Translations under genes and position numbers: made by a program
Shown: positions 17,915 through 26,218 of the stretch, piece by piece
Numbering within the stretch: position 1 is the first letter of the stretch
Layout: every line of letters starts with the position of its first letter
From: JALEFZ01 sp964564415
GTDB lineage: Bacteria; Bacteroidota; Bacteroidia; J057
Assembly (NCBI GenBank): GCA_964564415.1
Contig: CAZMAV010000001.1
Span: 1 to 64,000, forward strand
Direction of reading: 5' to 3'
DNA: 64,000 bases
The notes under the pieces: model-generated
What the model was told of the DNA's origin: nothing
The model's input: the letters and a program-made list of their open reading frames with translations, nothing else
Databases searched by the model: none

Positions 17915-18781
17915 ATGCCTAAAAAAGCTAACATTTTAAGCAAAATTATCGTTAGGGCTTTTGGATTATCGCTATTTTTAGTATTATTGCTAAATAAAAT
18001 AGCTAATTATTTTATCACCCTAACCCAGTTAGCAATGCACAAATTCGACCCTCAAGAGCGCCTGCAGCGCGCTAAGGGCTATCCGGTGGCCTATGCTGCA
18101 CCCACACCACGCTTCAACATCACCAAAGGGCGGCTCCTTGTTATTGGTGTAGGCATCCTTTTGGTATCTAATTTATTTACCTACTTTTTTTCTTCCCCAA
18201 AGACAGCGGAGAGTCGGAAGGTCGTCAATGAAATAAAGGAGGAATCTCTTTACCTGATCGACAAGGCCAGTCAGTATGTCGCTAATGTCAGTGTCTTCGA
18301 AGATGGCGTGCGGCGTGTAGCCCGCAACCTGGACATTCCGCCCGAGTGGCTCATGGCTGTCATGTATACCGAATCCCGCTTCAATCCTGCCGTACAAAAC
18401 TTCAAGGGCAGCGGAGCAACAGGCCTCATACAGTTCATGGTCCCTACCATAAAAGAACTCAATGATCGCCTGGGTACCGAGTATTACATGAGCGATATTC
18501 GACAGATGCAGGCTGAGGACCAACTGGTTCTCGTGCAGGAGTACCTAAACACCGTTAGGGAGCGATACGGGGAATTCAACAGCCTTACCGACCTTTACCT
18601 GGGCATACTTTATCCCAGAGCCATCGGTCAAGATTACTGCTATACCCTTTTTGCCTATCCCTCAAAGAAGTATCGTCAAAATTCAGGCTTGGACGAAAAC
18701 AAGGACCACGCAGTTACCGTCAGCGATATTGACCTGCGCATGAAGCGGATCTTCCCTACCGCCTATATCGCCAGTAAATGA
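17915..18781 (+). CDS. Membrane-anchored lytic transglycosylase (SLT domain)
   Basis: 288 residues. An N-terminal amphipathic/hydrophobic stretch (12-32) and a stronger membrane segment (about 70-90) precede a C-terminal goose-type lysozyme-like SLT domain. The catalytic glutamate sits in MAVMYTESRFNPAV. The following GATGLIQFM is the family's second signature. Lytic transglycosylases cleave peptidoglycan and form 1,6-anhydro ends. The C-terminal part carries LGILYPRAIGQDYCYTLFAYP instead of the more common AYNAG loop, a divergence seen in phage-like and Bacteroidota SLT proteins. It is a single gene with a strong terminator after it. Confidence 0.85.
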   Translation: MPKKANILSKIIVRAFGLSLFLVLLLNKIANYFITLTQLAMHKFDPQERLQRAKGYPVAYAAPTPRFNITKGRLLVIGVGILLVSNLFTYFFSSPKTAESRKVVNEIKEESLYLIDKASQYVANVSVFEDGVRRVARNLDIPPEWLMAVMYTESRFNPAVQNFKGSGATGLIQFMVPTIKELNDRLGTEYYMSDIRQMQAEDQLVLVQEYLNTVRERYGEFNSLTDLYLGILYPRAIGQDYCYTLFAYPSKKYRQNSGLDENKDHAVTVSDIDLRMKRIFPTAYIASK

Positions 18782-18839
18782 ATAACTCCCGGCAAAACCA
18801 AGTTCCCATTTGTTTTAGCATAGATAAGAAATTTGGAAC

Positions 18840-18871
18840 ATGGATCTCTGGCTTCAGAGATCCATTTTTTT
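18840..18871 (+). terminator. Terminator after the lytic transglycosylase
   Basis: ATGGATCTCT (18840-18849) pairs with AGAGATCCAT (18856-18865) around a short loop, followed by a T run reaching the stop codon of the converging radical SAM gene. Confidence 0.85.
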
Positions 18872-19934
18872 AGAAGAGGCTCAGCTGTCCTTCAGGTGGA
18901 ATGCGAAAATCATCACAGTTGTTGGGCGGCATAGACCTACCTTCAAAGTATTTCTTTTTCAGAATTTTGAATAAGCGTGAAATCCCCTCAGCCATGGGCC
19001 CTTCCCCTCTCATTCGCTTCCCAAAACGATTGTCATTGACCTCTCCTCCGTGGGCTTCCCGGATTTGATGTAAAACTTTTTCCGCCCCATCAGGTAACGC
19101 CTTCCATATCCAGTTTTCAAAGACATTTCCCACAGCTCCATTGAGCCTGACAAAGGTATAGCCTGCGGTGAGGGCTCCTGCTTCGGCGGATTTTTCCATC
19201 AGTTCACCCACCTCATGGTTGTTGAGCCTCGGAATCACCGGGTCCAGCATGACTCCGGTGGGAAGTCCAGCTTCAGACAGTTTTTTGAGCGTCTTTAGTC
19301 GATTGAGGCCAGAGAAGGTCCGTGGCTCCATCAGCCTTCTGAGTTCTTTATCCAGGGTAGTAATGGTCATAAAAACGTGGACCAATCCTTTCTCGGCAAG
19401 AGCTTGGAGAATATCCAAATCCCGTAGAATGAAGCTGTTTTTGGTAGTGAGACCTACAGGTTGTCGAAATTTCAGGAATACCTCTAGGCATTGGTGGGTA
19501 AGCCCAAATTTACGCTCCAGAGGTTGATAACAGTCGGTATTTCTCGAAAACATGATAGGGGCCCCTTCCCATTTGGGAAGTTTTAATTCTCTCCGAAGTA
19601 AGTCCGAAGTATTTTCTTTGTCGATAATCTTAGATTCAAAGTCCAATCCTGCCCCGAATCTCCAGTATTCATGGGCATTTCAGGCATAACAATAAACACA
19701 GCCATGTTCGCAGCCTTGGTAAGGATCGATAGAATAATTCAGGGGAATATCTGGACTTGAAACTTTGTTGAAGATCTTTTTGGGATGGTCCAGAAAAATC
19801 TTGGTCTTTGGGTCCGGCTCAAAGGCTTCGGCGATTCCATCAAAGGCCTCGGTGTCCAGCTCCTGTTGTTGGAATCGGTTTTTGGGATTGATTTGGGCAC
19901 CCCTCCCCTTCAGATAATCCTGGTAAGCTTCCAT
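18870..19934 (-). pseudogene. SPL-like radical SAM protein gene interrupted by an in-frame TGA
   Basis: The start ATG at 19934 is one base after the metX stop. The frame runs through an N-terminal MEAYQDYLKGRGAQINPKNR, reaches the 4Fe-4S motif GCEHGCVYCYA, and meets TGA at 19682-19680. It then continues without shift as NAHEYWRFGAGLDFESK to the natural end at 18870. In relatives (PA0069/Rv2578c-like, spore photolyase-related) the position after CYA is arginine (CYARNxHEY). A single C-to-T change in CGA explains the stop. The remainder (354 codons in all) is well conserved, including PVIPRLNNHEVGELM and the C-terminal DDFRIPPEGQLSLF. The mutation is therefore recent, or a sequencing error, or the stop is read through. 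The function of the family is not established. Confidence 0.75.
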
Positions 19935-19935
19935 T

Positions 19936-20973
19936 TCAGTCCTTCTGCACATGATGGGTATCTGCCAAATATCTACGCAGGATACCTTTCAGGGCTTCAT
20001 TTTCTACGAGAAAACCATCGTGCCCAAAGATAGAGTCGATTTCGTGATAACTGGCCTTAGGAATATGTCGGGCCAGGAGTCTTTGTTCCTCAGGAGGAAA
20101 AAGATTATCCCCCATGAGGCCTACGAGGATGGTCTCAGCCCGAATACTCTTGAGTACCTCTTCGAGGTTTCCCCTTCTCCTCCCCAAATGATGGCTATCC
20201 ATGGCCTTGCTCAGGTACCAATAGGTAAAGGCATTAAATCGAAGGGCCAGTTTTTCACCCATATAGCGCTGATAACTCGCCGCCCGGTAATTATCAATTT
20301 TTTCAAAGCTCTCTTCTTGTTGCCTTGCCAGATAGCCCTCATAACTTCGATAAGATAACATGGCGATGGCCCGGGCTGCCTTCATTCCCTCAATACCTGC
20401 CTGAGGATGAGATTCTTTCCAACTTGGGTCAGCCTGTATGGCCATGCGCTGGGCTTCGTTAAAGGCGATGCCCCAGGGAGAATGGAAGGCATTGGTAGCG
20501 ATGGGCACAATAAAATCGAATACCTCAGGACACATGTAGGCCCACTCCAGCACATGCTGCCCTCCCATGGAAGCTCCTATCAAAACCTTAACCTTGGTGA
20601 TTCCTAGGTGCTGACGGAGCAAATCAAAGCTGCGGACCATGTCCCGATTGGTCCATTGTGGAAAGTCATGATACCAGGGCTCAGCCCCATCGGAACGCGG
20701 AGAAAGGGGTCCGGTCGAGCCGTAGCAGGAAGCGGGCATATTGGCACAAACAATGAAGTCCTTTTGGGGATCAAAAAATTTCCCTTTCCCAAATAGTCCT
20801 CCCCACCAGGACCTTACATCAGGATGACCAGTAAAAGCATGACAAACCCATACCACGTTGCTTTTATCGGCATTGAGTTTTCCCAGGGTAGAGTAGCAGA
20901 GGGTCAATTCCTCCATGACCACACCTGACTCCAATTCGAATTTTTCCTTGATATGATAATACTGCTCCGCCAT
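19936..20973 (-). CDS. metX: Homoserine O-acetyltransferase
   Basis: Alpha/beta-hydrolase enzyme that activates homoserine with acetyl-CoA in methionine synthesis. In some bacteria close relatives use succinyl-CoA, and this cannot be excluded by eye. The 345-residue protein has the nucleophile elbow GASMGGQHVLEWA, the acid residue in GLMGDNLFPPEEQ, and the histidine in FGHDGFLVE. The N-terminal LTLCYSTLGKLNADKSNVVWVCHAF is characteristic. It lies 81 bases downstream of metY on the same strand and should share its riboswitch-controlled transcript. The broken radical SAM gene follows by one base. Confidence 0.94.
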   Translation of the reverse strand: MAEQYYHIKEKFELESGVVMEELTLCYSTLGKLNADKSNVVWVCHAFTGHPDVRSWWGGLFGKGKFFDPQKDFIVCANMPASCYGSTGPLSPRSDGAEPWYHDFPQWTNRDMVRSFDLLRQHLGITKVKVLIGASMGGQHVLEWAYMCPEVFDFIVPIATNAFHSPWGIAFNEAQRMAIQADPSWKESHPQAGIEGMKAARAIAMLSYRSYEGYLARQQEESFEKIDNYRAASYQRYMGEKLALRFNAFTYWYLSKAMDSHHLGRRRGNLEEVLKSIRAETILVGLMGDNLFPPEEQRLLARHIPKASYHEIDSIFGHDGFLVENEALKGILRRYLADTHHVQKD

Positions 20974-21054
20974 GAATTTGACTTTGGCATAAAAAGAGGG
21001 GAAAGGTCAAAACACGGGGCTTCAACCTTTCCATCAGGCTTTTGTTCGGCTCTC

Positions 21055-22380
21055 CTAGGCGGTTACAGGTCCTTCCTTGATGGCTTCAAAGGCCTGCTGA
21101 AAATCGCCTTTGATGTCCTCAATATGTTCGATCCCTACGGAAATCCGCAATCCGGTAGGCGTCACACCGGCGGATAGCTGTTCTTCTGGAGAAAGCTGCT
21201 GGTGGGTGGTGGAAGAGGGATGGATGATCAGGGTCTTGGCATCACCGACATTGGCGAGGTGGGAGATCAGCTTCAGTTTACTGACGAAAGCAATTGCATC
21301 CTTACGGCTTCCTTCCAGTTCAATCGAAAGAACTCCTCCAAATCCATGCTCCAAGTACTTTTTAGCATGTTGGTGGTAAGGATGGGATGCCAATCCTGGG
21401 TATTTGACAGATTTTACCTGTGGATGGGCCTCGAGCCAGGTCGCCAATTCAAGGGCATTGTCGACGGTCCGCTGTACGCGAAGAGAAAGGGTCTCCAGCC
21501 CCTGAAGCAAGAGAAAGGAATTAAAAGGACTTTGGGCAGCTCCAAAATCTCTTAGCCCTTCTACCCTCGAGCGAATAGCAAAGGCTACATTGGGCAGACC
21601 CAAGGGATTGTCAGGACCAAATACGTCGTTGAATACCAAGCCGTGATAGCCAGGTGAGGGCTCAGAAAACTGAGGGAATTTTCCATTGCCGTAGTTGAAG
21701 TTACCTCCATCCACGATGACGCCCCCGATAGAAGTCCCATGACCTCCGATCCACTTGGTGGCTGAGGCAGTAACTACGTTTACTCCGTATGAAATGGGTC
21801 GGGCCAGAAATCCGGCTGCCCCAAAGGTATTGTCCACAATGACCGGAATTCCATACTTATCCCCCAACTTCACAAAGGCCTCGAAGTCAGGAACCGAATA
21901 CTCCGGATTGCCCAGGGTCTCAAAATAGATGGCCTTGGTGCTCTCGTCGATTAGGGGCTCGTAGCTTTCTACCTTTACCCCATCTGCAAAACGAACGTCT
22001 ATGCCTATCCGCTTAAAAGCTACTTTGAATTGGTTATAGGTTCCGCCGTAAAGGTGAGAACTGGATACGAGGCTATCACCGGCTTGTAGGATATTGTTGA
22101 GGGCTAGAAACTGTGCCGACTGTCCCGATGCGGTGGCAAGGGCCATGACTCCCCCCTCCAAGGCGGCGATCCGCTTCTCGAAGACGTCATTGGTGGGATT
22201 CATGATTCGGGTGTAGATATTGCCAAACTCTTTGAGGGCAAAGAGATTGGCAGCGTGATCGCTGTCCTTGAAGGTATAAGAAGTTGTCTGGTAGATGGGC
22301 ACCGCCCTGGACCTGGTAGTAGCCTCTACTTCCTCCTGTCCGGCGTGGAGCTGCAGCGTTTCAAAATGGTATTGACTCAT
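21055..22380 (-). CDS. metY: O-acetylhomoserine sulfhydrylase (aminocarboxypropyltransferase)
   Basis: PLP enzyme of the Cys/Met metabolism family that makes homocysteine from O-acetylhomoserine and sulfide, so it pairs naturally with metX. The 441-residue length is typical of MetY and longer than MetB/MetC. Motifs include the cofactor lysine in ASATKWIGGHGTSIGG, the YTRIMNPTNDVFEKRIAALEGG region, and the C-terminal HPSSTTHQQLSPEEQLSAGV. It has a long leader of over 300 bases with a promoter and a SAM-I-type riboswitch, so expression should drop when S-adenosylmethionine is plentiful. Confidence 0.95.
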   Translation of the reverse strand: MSQYHFETLQLHAGQEEVEATTRSRAVPIYQTTSYTFKDSDHAANLFALKEFGNIYTRIMNPTNDVFEKRIAALEGGVMALATASGQSAQFLALNNILQAGDSLVSSSHLYGGTYNQFKVAFKRIGIDVRFADGVKVESYEPLIDESTKAIYFETLGNPEYSVPDFEAFVKLGDKYGIPVIVDNTFGAAGFLARPISYGVNVVTASATKWIGGHGTSIGGVIVDGGNFNYGNGKFPQFSEPSPGYHGLVFNDVFGPDNPLGLPNVAFAIRSRVEGLRDFGAAQSPFNSFLLLQGLETLSLRVQRTVDNALELATWLEAHPQVKSVKYPGLASHPYHQHAKKYLEHGFGGVLSIELEGSRKDAIAFVSKLKLISHLANVGDAKTLIIHPSSTTHQQLSPEEQLSAGVTPTGLRISVGIEHIEDIKGDFQQAFEAIKEGPVTA

Positions 22381-22590
22381 GGTTAAATTGGATTTATGGG
22401 TTATTGAAAGATTAATCTGGGTATGGGGAAGCCTTCCCTTTTTTGAAAGGAAGAGAGGGACCAGCTGACATCTTGGCTGAAGTCAGCAATAACAACAATT
22501 CTTACGGGTCCGGAAAAGGACAAGTAAGGAGATGTGAGCCAAATGTGTGATTGGTAGAAAAAGCTGAATAAGGTGCATAACAATCATCAG

Positions 22591-22687
22591 TTTATTATTC
22601 CCAAAATGGGCTGGAAGGGGCACCGTTCTCTTGTCGGAGGTTGCCAGGGGGTCACTGAGCCAGTTCTCTCGCCCCGTTCTTAATAAT
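22591..22687 (-). promoter_or_regulatory. SAM-I-type riboswitch aptamer in the metY leader
   Basis: Read on the minus strand, the element opens with ATTATTA, which pairs with TAATAA at its end (P1). Between them come GCGAGAGAACTGGCTC, GACCCCCTGGCAACC and ACGGTGCCCCTTCCAGCCC. These match the order of conserved S-box blocks: the GAGA..ACTGGC start of P2, the CCNGGCAACC of J2/3-P3, and the GGTGCC..TTCC of P3-P4. It lies between a good promoter and metY, a gene commonly under SAM control. About 210 bases separate it from the start codon. A GCTGAC/GTCAGC hairpin (22487-22464) lies in that stretch but has no T run, so how expression is switched is unclear. Confidence 0.85.
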
Positions 22688-22727
22688 CTAATTACACCTA
22701 AGGAAGGGATGTAATCGAATTCTATAT

Positions 22728-22759
22728 CAAATGTAGAACAGGCAGGTTAAATTCCCAAA
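22728..22759 (-). promoter_or_regulatory. Bacteroidota-type promoter of the metY leader
   Basis: On the minus strand TTTG (22759-22756), a 20-base spacer and TACATTTG (22735-22728) match the -33 TTTG / -7 TAnnTTTG consensus exactly. Transcription would begin near 22722, about 35 bases before the riboswitch. Confidence 0.7.
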
Positions 22760-22975
22760 AGAGGAGGAATATTTTTTCGAATTCTGTAAGAAAATAAAAT
22801 AAGGAGATAAGGGGATGGGTAGCATCAGGGTATCTGCACCTGTACCTATTGCTTTTTAAAGGGGGAAAAAAGTGAATAAAAATATGTGTCGGGCTTCATC
22901 TATTTTTTTTATAAAAGGCCAGTTTATTTAACTTACACTTTCAACACAAAATTAATTGATCGTAAATTTTGCCTT

Positions 22976-25900
22976 ATGAGAAAACTATCCTCTTTGTTAA
23001 TTGTAATTTTTGCGGCTTTCGTGGCCTTTGGGCAGAACCCAAAGCTGGTTCCGCAAAATTACAGCCCTCAGATCGCCAAGAAAAAGGCTTATGAGGAGCC
23101 TACCCCTTCCGCCTCTACCTCGACTCAGGGTACGGGCATCCCTACCGGAACCATTTTGAGTGATGCGGTGACTGCCATCAAGATCGGTGAAGCTTCTAAT
23201 GTATACACGGCTCTGGCGGATGAGCCCCAGCAGGTATCTGTAGAGCCTGGCGTAGGTACCAATGGAGGGACTATCGCCTGGATACACCGCCATAATATCA
23301 GTACTTCAGCCTGTGGAGGTGTGGACCCGGATGACAACGGTCGCTTCCGTTACTCCATCTCTCTCGATGGGGGACTGACCTGGAATGTAGGAAGCGCCGG
23401 TACCAGTACCGTCAACAATGCTCCCGCCACTGGATGCTACGGGATTGGTACCCTCAACCCTTTCTACTCTCGTGCCGGACGTTTCCCCAGCATTGTGATC
23501 GACGATCCCTACTTAGGTGGAGGCTCTGATGACCTCGTCCTTGCTTACTGTGGACCCGCCCTTATTTCAGGAGCCGGGTTTTCAGGTGAGACTGTCAGGG
23601 GATCAGGTGTCAATGTAGGAAATGACCTCGCTCCCTTCAATGTAACTTCTGAAAATTACTTCAACGGCTACTCATTCCCCCTTTCCATCACAGAAAGACT
23701 GCCGGGTGAGTACTGGTACATCGCTACTGAATTGAGCGGTACTACCCCTACAGGTGCAGTAAGCATCTTCAAGGGACTGTGGGACTCTACGACCAACACT
23801 GTCAACTGGTCTGTGGCTGCTTCAGTCAACCCTCCTTTCCTGGCTAATGTTGACCCTACCACCAGCACGGCTTCCTTTGGTTCTACTGCCCTGACCATGG
23901 GCTTCAGCTCCGATGGCAAAGTAGGATATGCTGCAGGCTATGGATACCTGGATGGAGGAATCGATACCACCGTCCAAGTATGGTGGTCAGAAACCCGCAA
24001 TGGTGGAAATACCTGGTCTACTCCGGAGAGATTTCCCCTCGAGGACTTTCCTGATGTAACCGATTCAATTTCCTACTTTTTCATCGACACGGTGACCATC
24101 GCCAACCCAGGTTTGGGACTGGCTGTAGGGGATACTGTTTCTGCATTTGCCCAGCCTGGCGTACAGTTCGGCCCCATTGACATGGTTGTCGATTACCAGG
24201 GAAATCCCCACGTCATTGTAGACGTATTCAACGCTGCTGTTCACCAAGGAGATGGAACCTATGCCATCAGAAATACCTCTGGTAGTTCTAAGGCCGGATT
24301 TATCTTCAATACTCCTGAAAATATTTATGTCGATATGACTAAGGATACTGCAGGAGAATTCCGCCTCCTCTACCTGGATACCCAGACCAATTTCTTTGGT
24401 GCTTTCAGCGAGGATCCTAACGACCCTAATGCAGAACTCAACGTGACTACCAGTGCCCAGGTAACGCGGTCTCAGGATGGAGAATTGGTATTCTTTCATT
24501 GGACAGAAACAGATACTTCAATTTCCTTTGCCAATGAAGCTCCTGACATGAAAGGTGTGGCCCTGGATGTAAGAAACCAGACCATGACGCCTATCAAGAA
24601 CTGGACCAACGACGACGCCAACTTTACTGGTGCTGCCCTCTTACCCAAGTGTGCTCAGCAGGCCATAAATACCGACACCTGTGCTTACACCATCCCTACC
24701 GTAATCAGCGATTTGGATGACGGGTTCACCTTGACCCCTGTCAATCACTGGTACTTTACCGATGTCATCTACAACAGATGCTCCGAATTTACCGAGCAGC
24801 CCAGATACTTCTTCAACTGTGCCACCAGCCCCATTACGGTCAATGTAACTGAAACCCAGCCTGACTGTGGGACAGGCAACGGCATACTGCTCGCTTCTGC
24901 CACCGGGGGACAGGGCAACTTCAAATATCTCTGGAATGTAAGCGGTACACTGGTTGATTCTGCTCAAGTCAGTAGCCTTACCGCGGGAGTCTACAGCGTA
25001 GTAGCTACCGACCAGCGTGGATGTTCTGAAGAGCGGGAAGTCATTCTCAATAACGTCAACGCTCCTGCCATTAGCATCGATAGTGTCTCCGATATCAGCT
25101 GTTCCGGAGCAGGAGACGGTAGCGCCACCCTGGATATAACCGGAGGTACTCCCGGATATACCTTTGCTTGGGGCAATGGAGAAACTTCTCAGACCGCAAC
25201 CAGCCTTCCTGCGGGAGAGACCCAGGTTACCGTAACCGATAACAATAGCTGTCAGTCCTTTAGCTCTGTGACTATATTTGAGCCGGATCCGATCCAATCG
25301 GTTACCAGTGCGACAGATGCCAGTTGTAATGGACTTACTGACGGATCAGTTTCAGTAACCGCAGGAGGTGGAACAGGTGCTTTAACCTACGATTGGTCCG
25401 GTGGAATCGGAACTGATACAGAAATCGATAGCATCGGTGCCGGACAATATATAGTTATCATCACCGATGAAAACAACTGTATACAGTTAGATACAGCAAC
25501 TGTAGAGGAGCCTAATGCCCTGGAAGCAGGTCTTACCCTTGGTTTCAATACTCGACCTGAGGCTCCTTTTGATGGCTCCCTTTCCGTAGAGCCTAGCAAC
25601 GGTCGTGAGCCCTACACCTATGTATGGCTGCGCCTCGATTCCATTGCTATCTCCGGCATGGATACCACCAAATTCTTTACCGATACGGTAGCTGTTCAGA
25701 GTGGGGTAAACATTGGGCAGATCAGTCAGCAGATTGCCTGTGAGTACCGAGTCGAAATCTCAGATGCCAACGGATGTGAGGTAACGGCGGAAGGTAGCAT
25801 CATTTCCTTCCAGGATGGAGCCGAATGTCAAGCTCTCAGGCCTACGAGCGTAGACCAGCAAATCTTTGACGGAAAGGTCAAGCTCTACCCCAATCCTTCC

Positions 25901-26119
25901 AACGGAAACTTTACCATTAACATAGATGCAGCTCAGGCTAGCACCTATCAGGTAGAAGTTTTCAGCCTTGAGGGACGTCTGATCGGAGCCTATACGAGTG
26001 AAAATACCGCCAGCTTTAGCCACAGCTTCAACATGAGCCGCGAAGGTTCTGGCGTATACATGGTGAAGATCATTTCTGACAAAGGAGTCTTCACAGATAA
26101 AATTGTGATTATGAAGTAA
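22976..26119 (+). CDS. T9SS-secreted protein with Asp-box and SprB-like repeats
   Basis: The ATG at 22976 gives 1047 residues with a clean signal peptide (MRKLSSLLIVIFAAFVAFGQ). Residues about 60-600 hold Asp-box-like SLDGGLTWNVG and NGGNTWSTP turns of a sialidase/BNR-type propeller, but no recognisable catalytic set. From about 620 to 870 come three or four SprB-like repeats, each opening with a cysteine (DCGTGNG, SCSGAGDGS, SCNGLTDGS) and closing with GxYxVxxTDxNxC. The last 85 residues are a type A T9SS sorting domain (VKLYPNPSNGNFTINI ... VYMVKIISDKG). The protein is therefore expected at the cell surface or released. The role may be adhesion or ligand binding. It is monocistronic with its own terminator. 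Confidence 0.85.
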   Translation: MRKLSSLLIVIFAAFVAFGQNPKLVPQNYSPQIAKKKAYEEPTPSASTSTQGTGIPTGTILSDAVTAIKIGEASNVYTALADEPQQVSVEPGVGTNGGTIAWIHRHNISTSACGGVDPDDNGRFRYSISLDGGLTWNVGSAGTSTVNNAPATGCYGIGTLNPFYSRAGRFPSIVIDDPYLGGGSDDLVLAYCGPALISGAGFSGETVRGSGVNVGNDLAPFNVTSENYFNGYSFPLSITERLPGEYWYIATELSGTTPTGAVSIFKGLWDSTTNTVNWSVAASVNPPFLANVDPTTSTASFGSTALTMGFSSDGKVGYAAGYGYLDGGIDTTVQVWWSETRNGGNTWSTPERFPLEDFPDVTDSISYFFIDTVTIANPGLGLAVGDTVSAFAQPGVQFGPIDMVVDYQGNPHVIVDVFNAAVHQGDGTYAIRNTSGSSKAGFIFNTPENIYVDMTKDTAGEFRLLYLDTQTNFFGAFSEDPNDPNAELNVTTSAQVTRSQDGELVFFHWTETDTSISFANEAPDMKGVALDVRNQTMTPIKNWTNDDANFTGAALLPKCAQQAINTDTCAYTIPTVISDLDDGFTLTPVNHWYFTDVIYNRCSEFTEQPRYFFNCATSPITVNVTETQPDCGTGNGILLASATGGQGNFKYLWNVSGTLVDSAQVSSLTAGVYSVVATDQRGCSEEREVILNNVNAPAISIDSVSDISCSGAGDGSATLDITGGTPGYTFAWGNGETSQTATSLPAGETQVTVTDNNSCQSFSSVTIFEPDPIQSVTSATDASCNGLTDGSVSVTAGGGTGALTYDWSGGIGTDTEIDSIGAGQYIVIITDENNCIQLDTATVEEPNALEAGLTLGFNTRPEAPFDGSLSVEPSNGREPYTYVWLRLDSIAISGMDTTKFFTDTVAVQSGVNIGQISQQIACEYRVEISDANGCEVTAEGSIISFQDGAECQALRPTSVDQQIFDGKVKLYPNPSNGNFTINIDAAQASTYQVEVFSLEGRLIGAYTSENTASFSHSFNMSREGSGVYMVKIISDKGVFTDKIVIMK

Positions 26120-26146
26120 TACTTTCCCAGGAAAGTAAATAAATGA

Positions 26147-26183
26147 AGGCCGTCCCTTTTTGGAGACGGCCTCTTTATTTTAT
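26147..26183 (+). terminator. Terminator after the T9SS repeat protein
   Basis: AGGCCGTC (26147-26154) pairs with GACGGCCT (26165-26172), followed by CTTTATTTTAT. Confidence 0.85.
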
Positions 26184-26218
26184 TCGCCCAGCATCAGGGT
26201 TAAAAACAACCCGAATAT

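Noticed and set aside
19680..19682. TGA in the radical SAM gene as a selenocysteine codon
   Set aside because: The family has arginine at this place, not cysteine, and a single C-to-T change explains the stop. No SECIS-like hairpin was sought beyond eye inspection and no selenoprotein genes are seen.
22464..22487. GCTGAC/GTCAGC hairpin as the riboswitch terminator
   Set aside because: No T run follows on the minus strand, so it is not a standard terminator; only mentioned as a possible structure.
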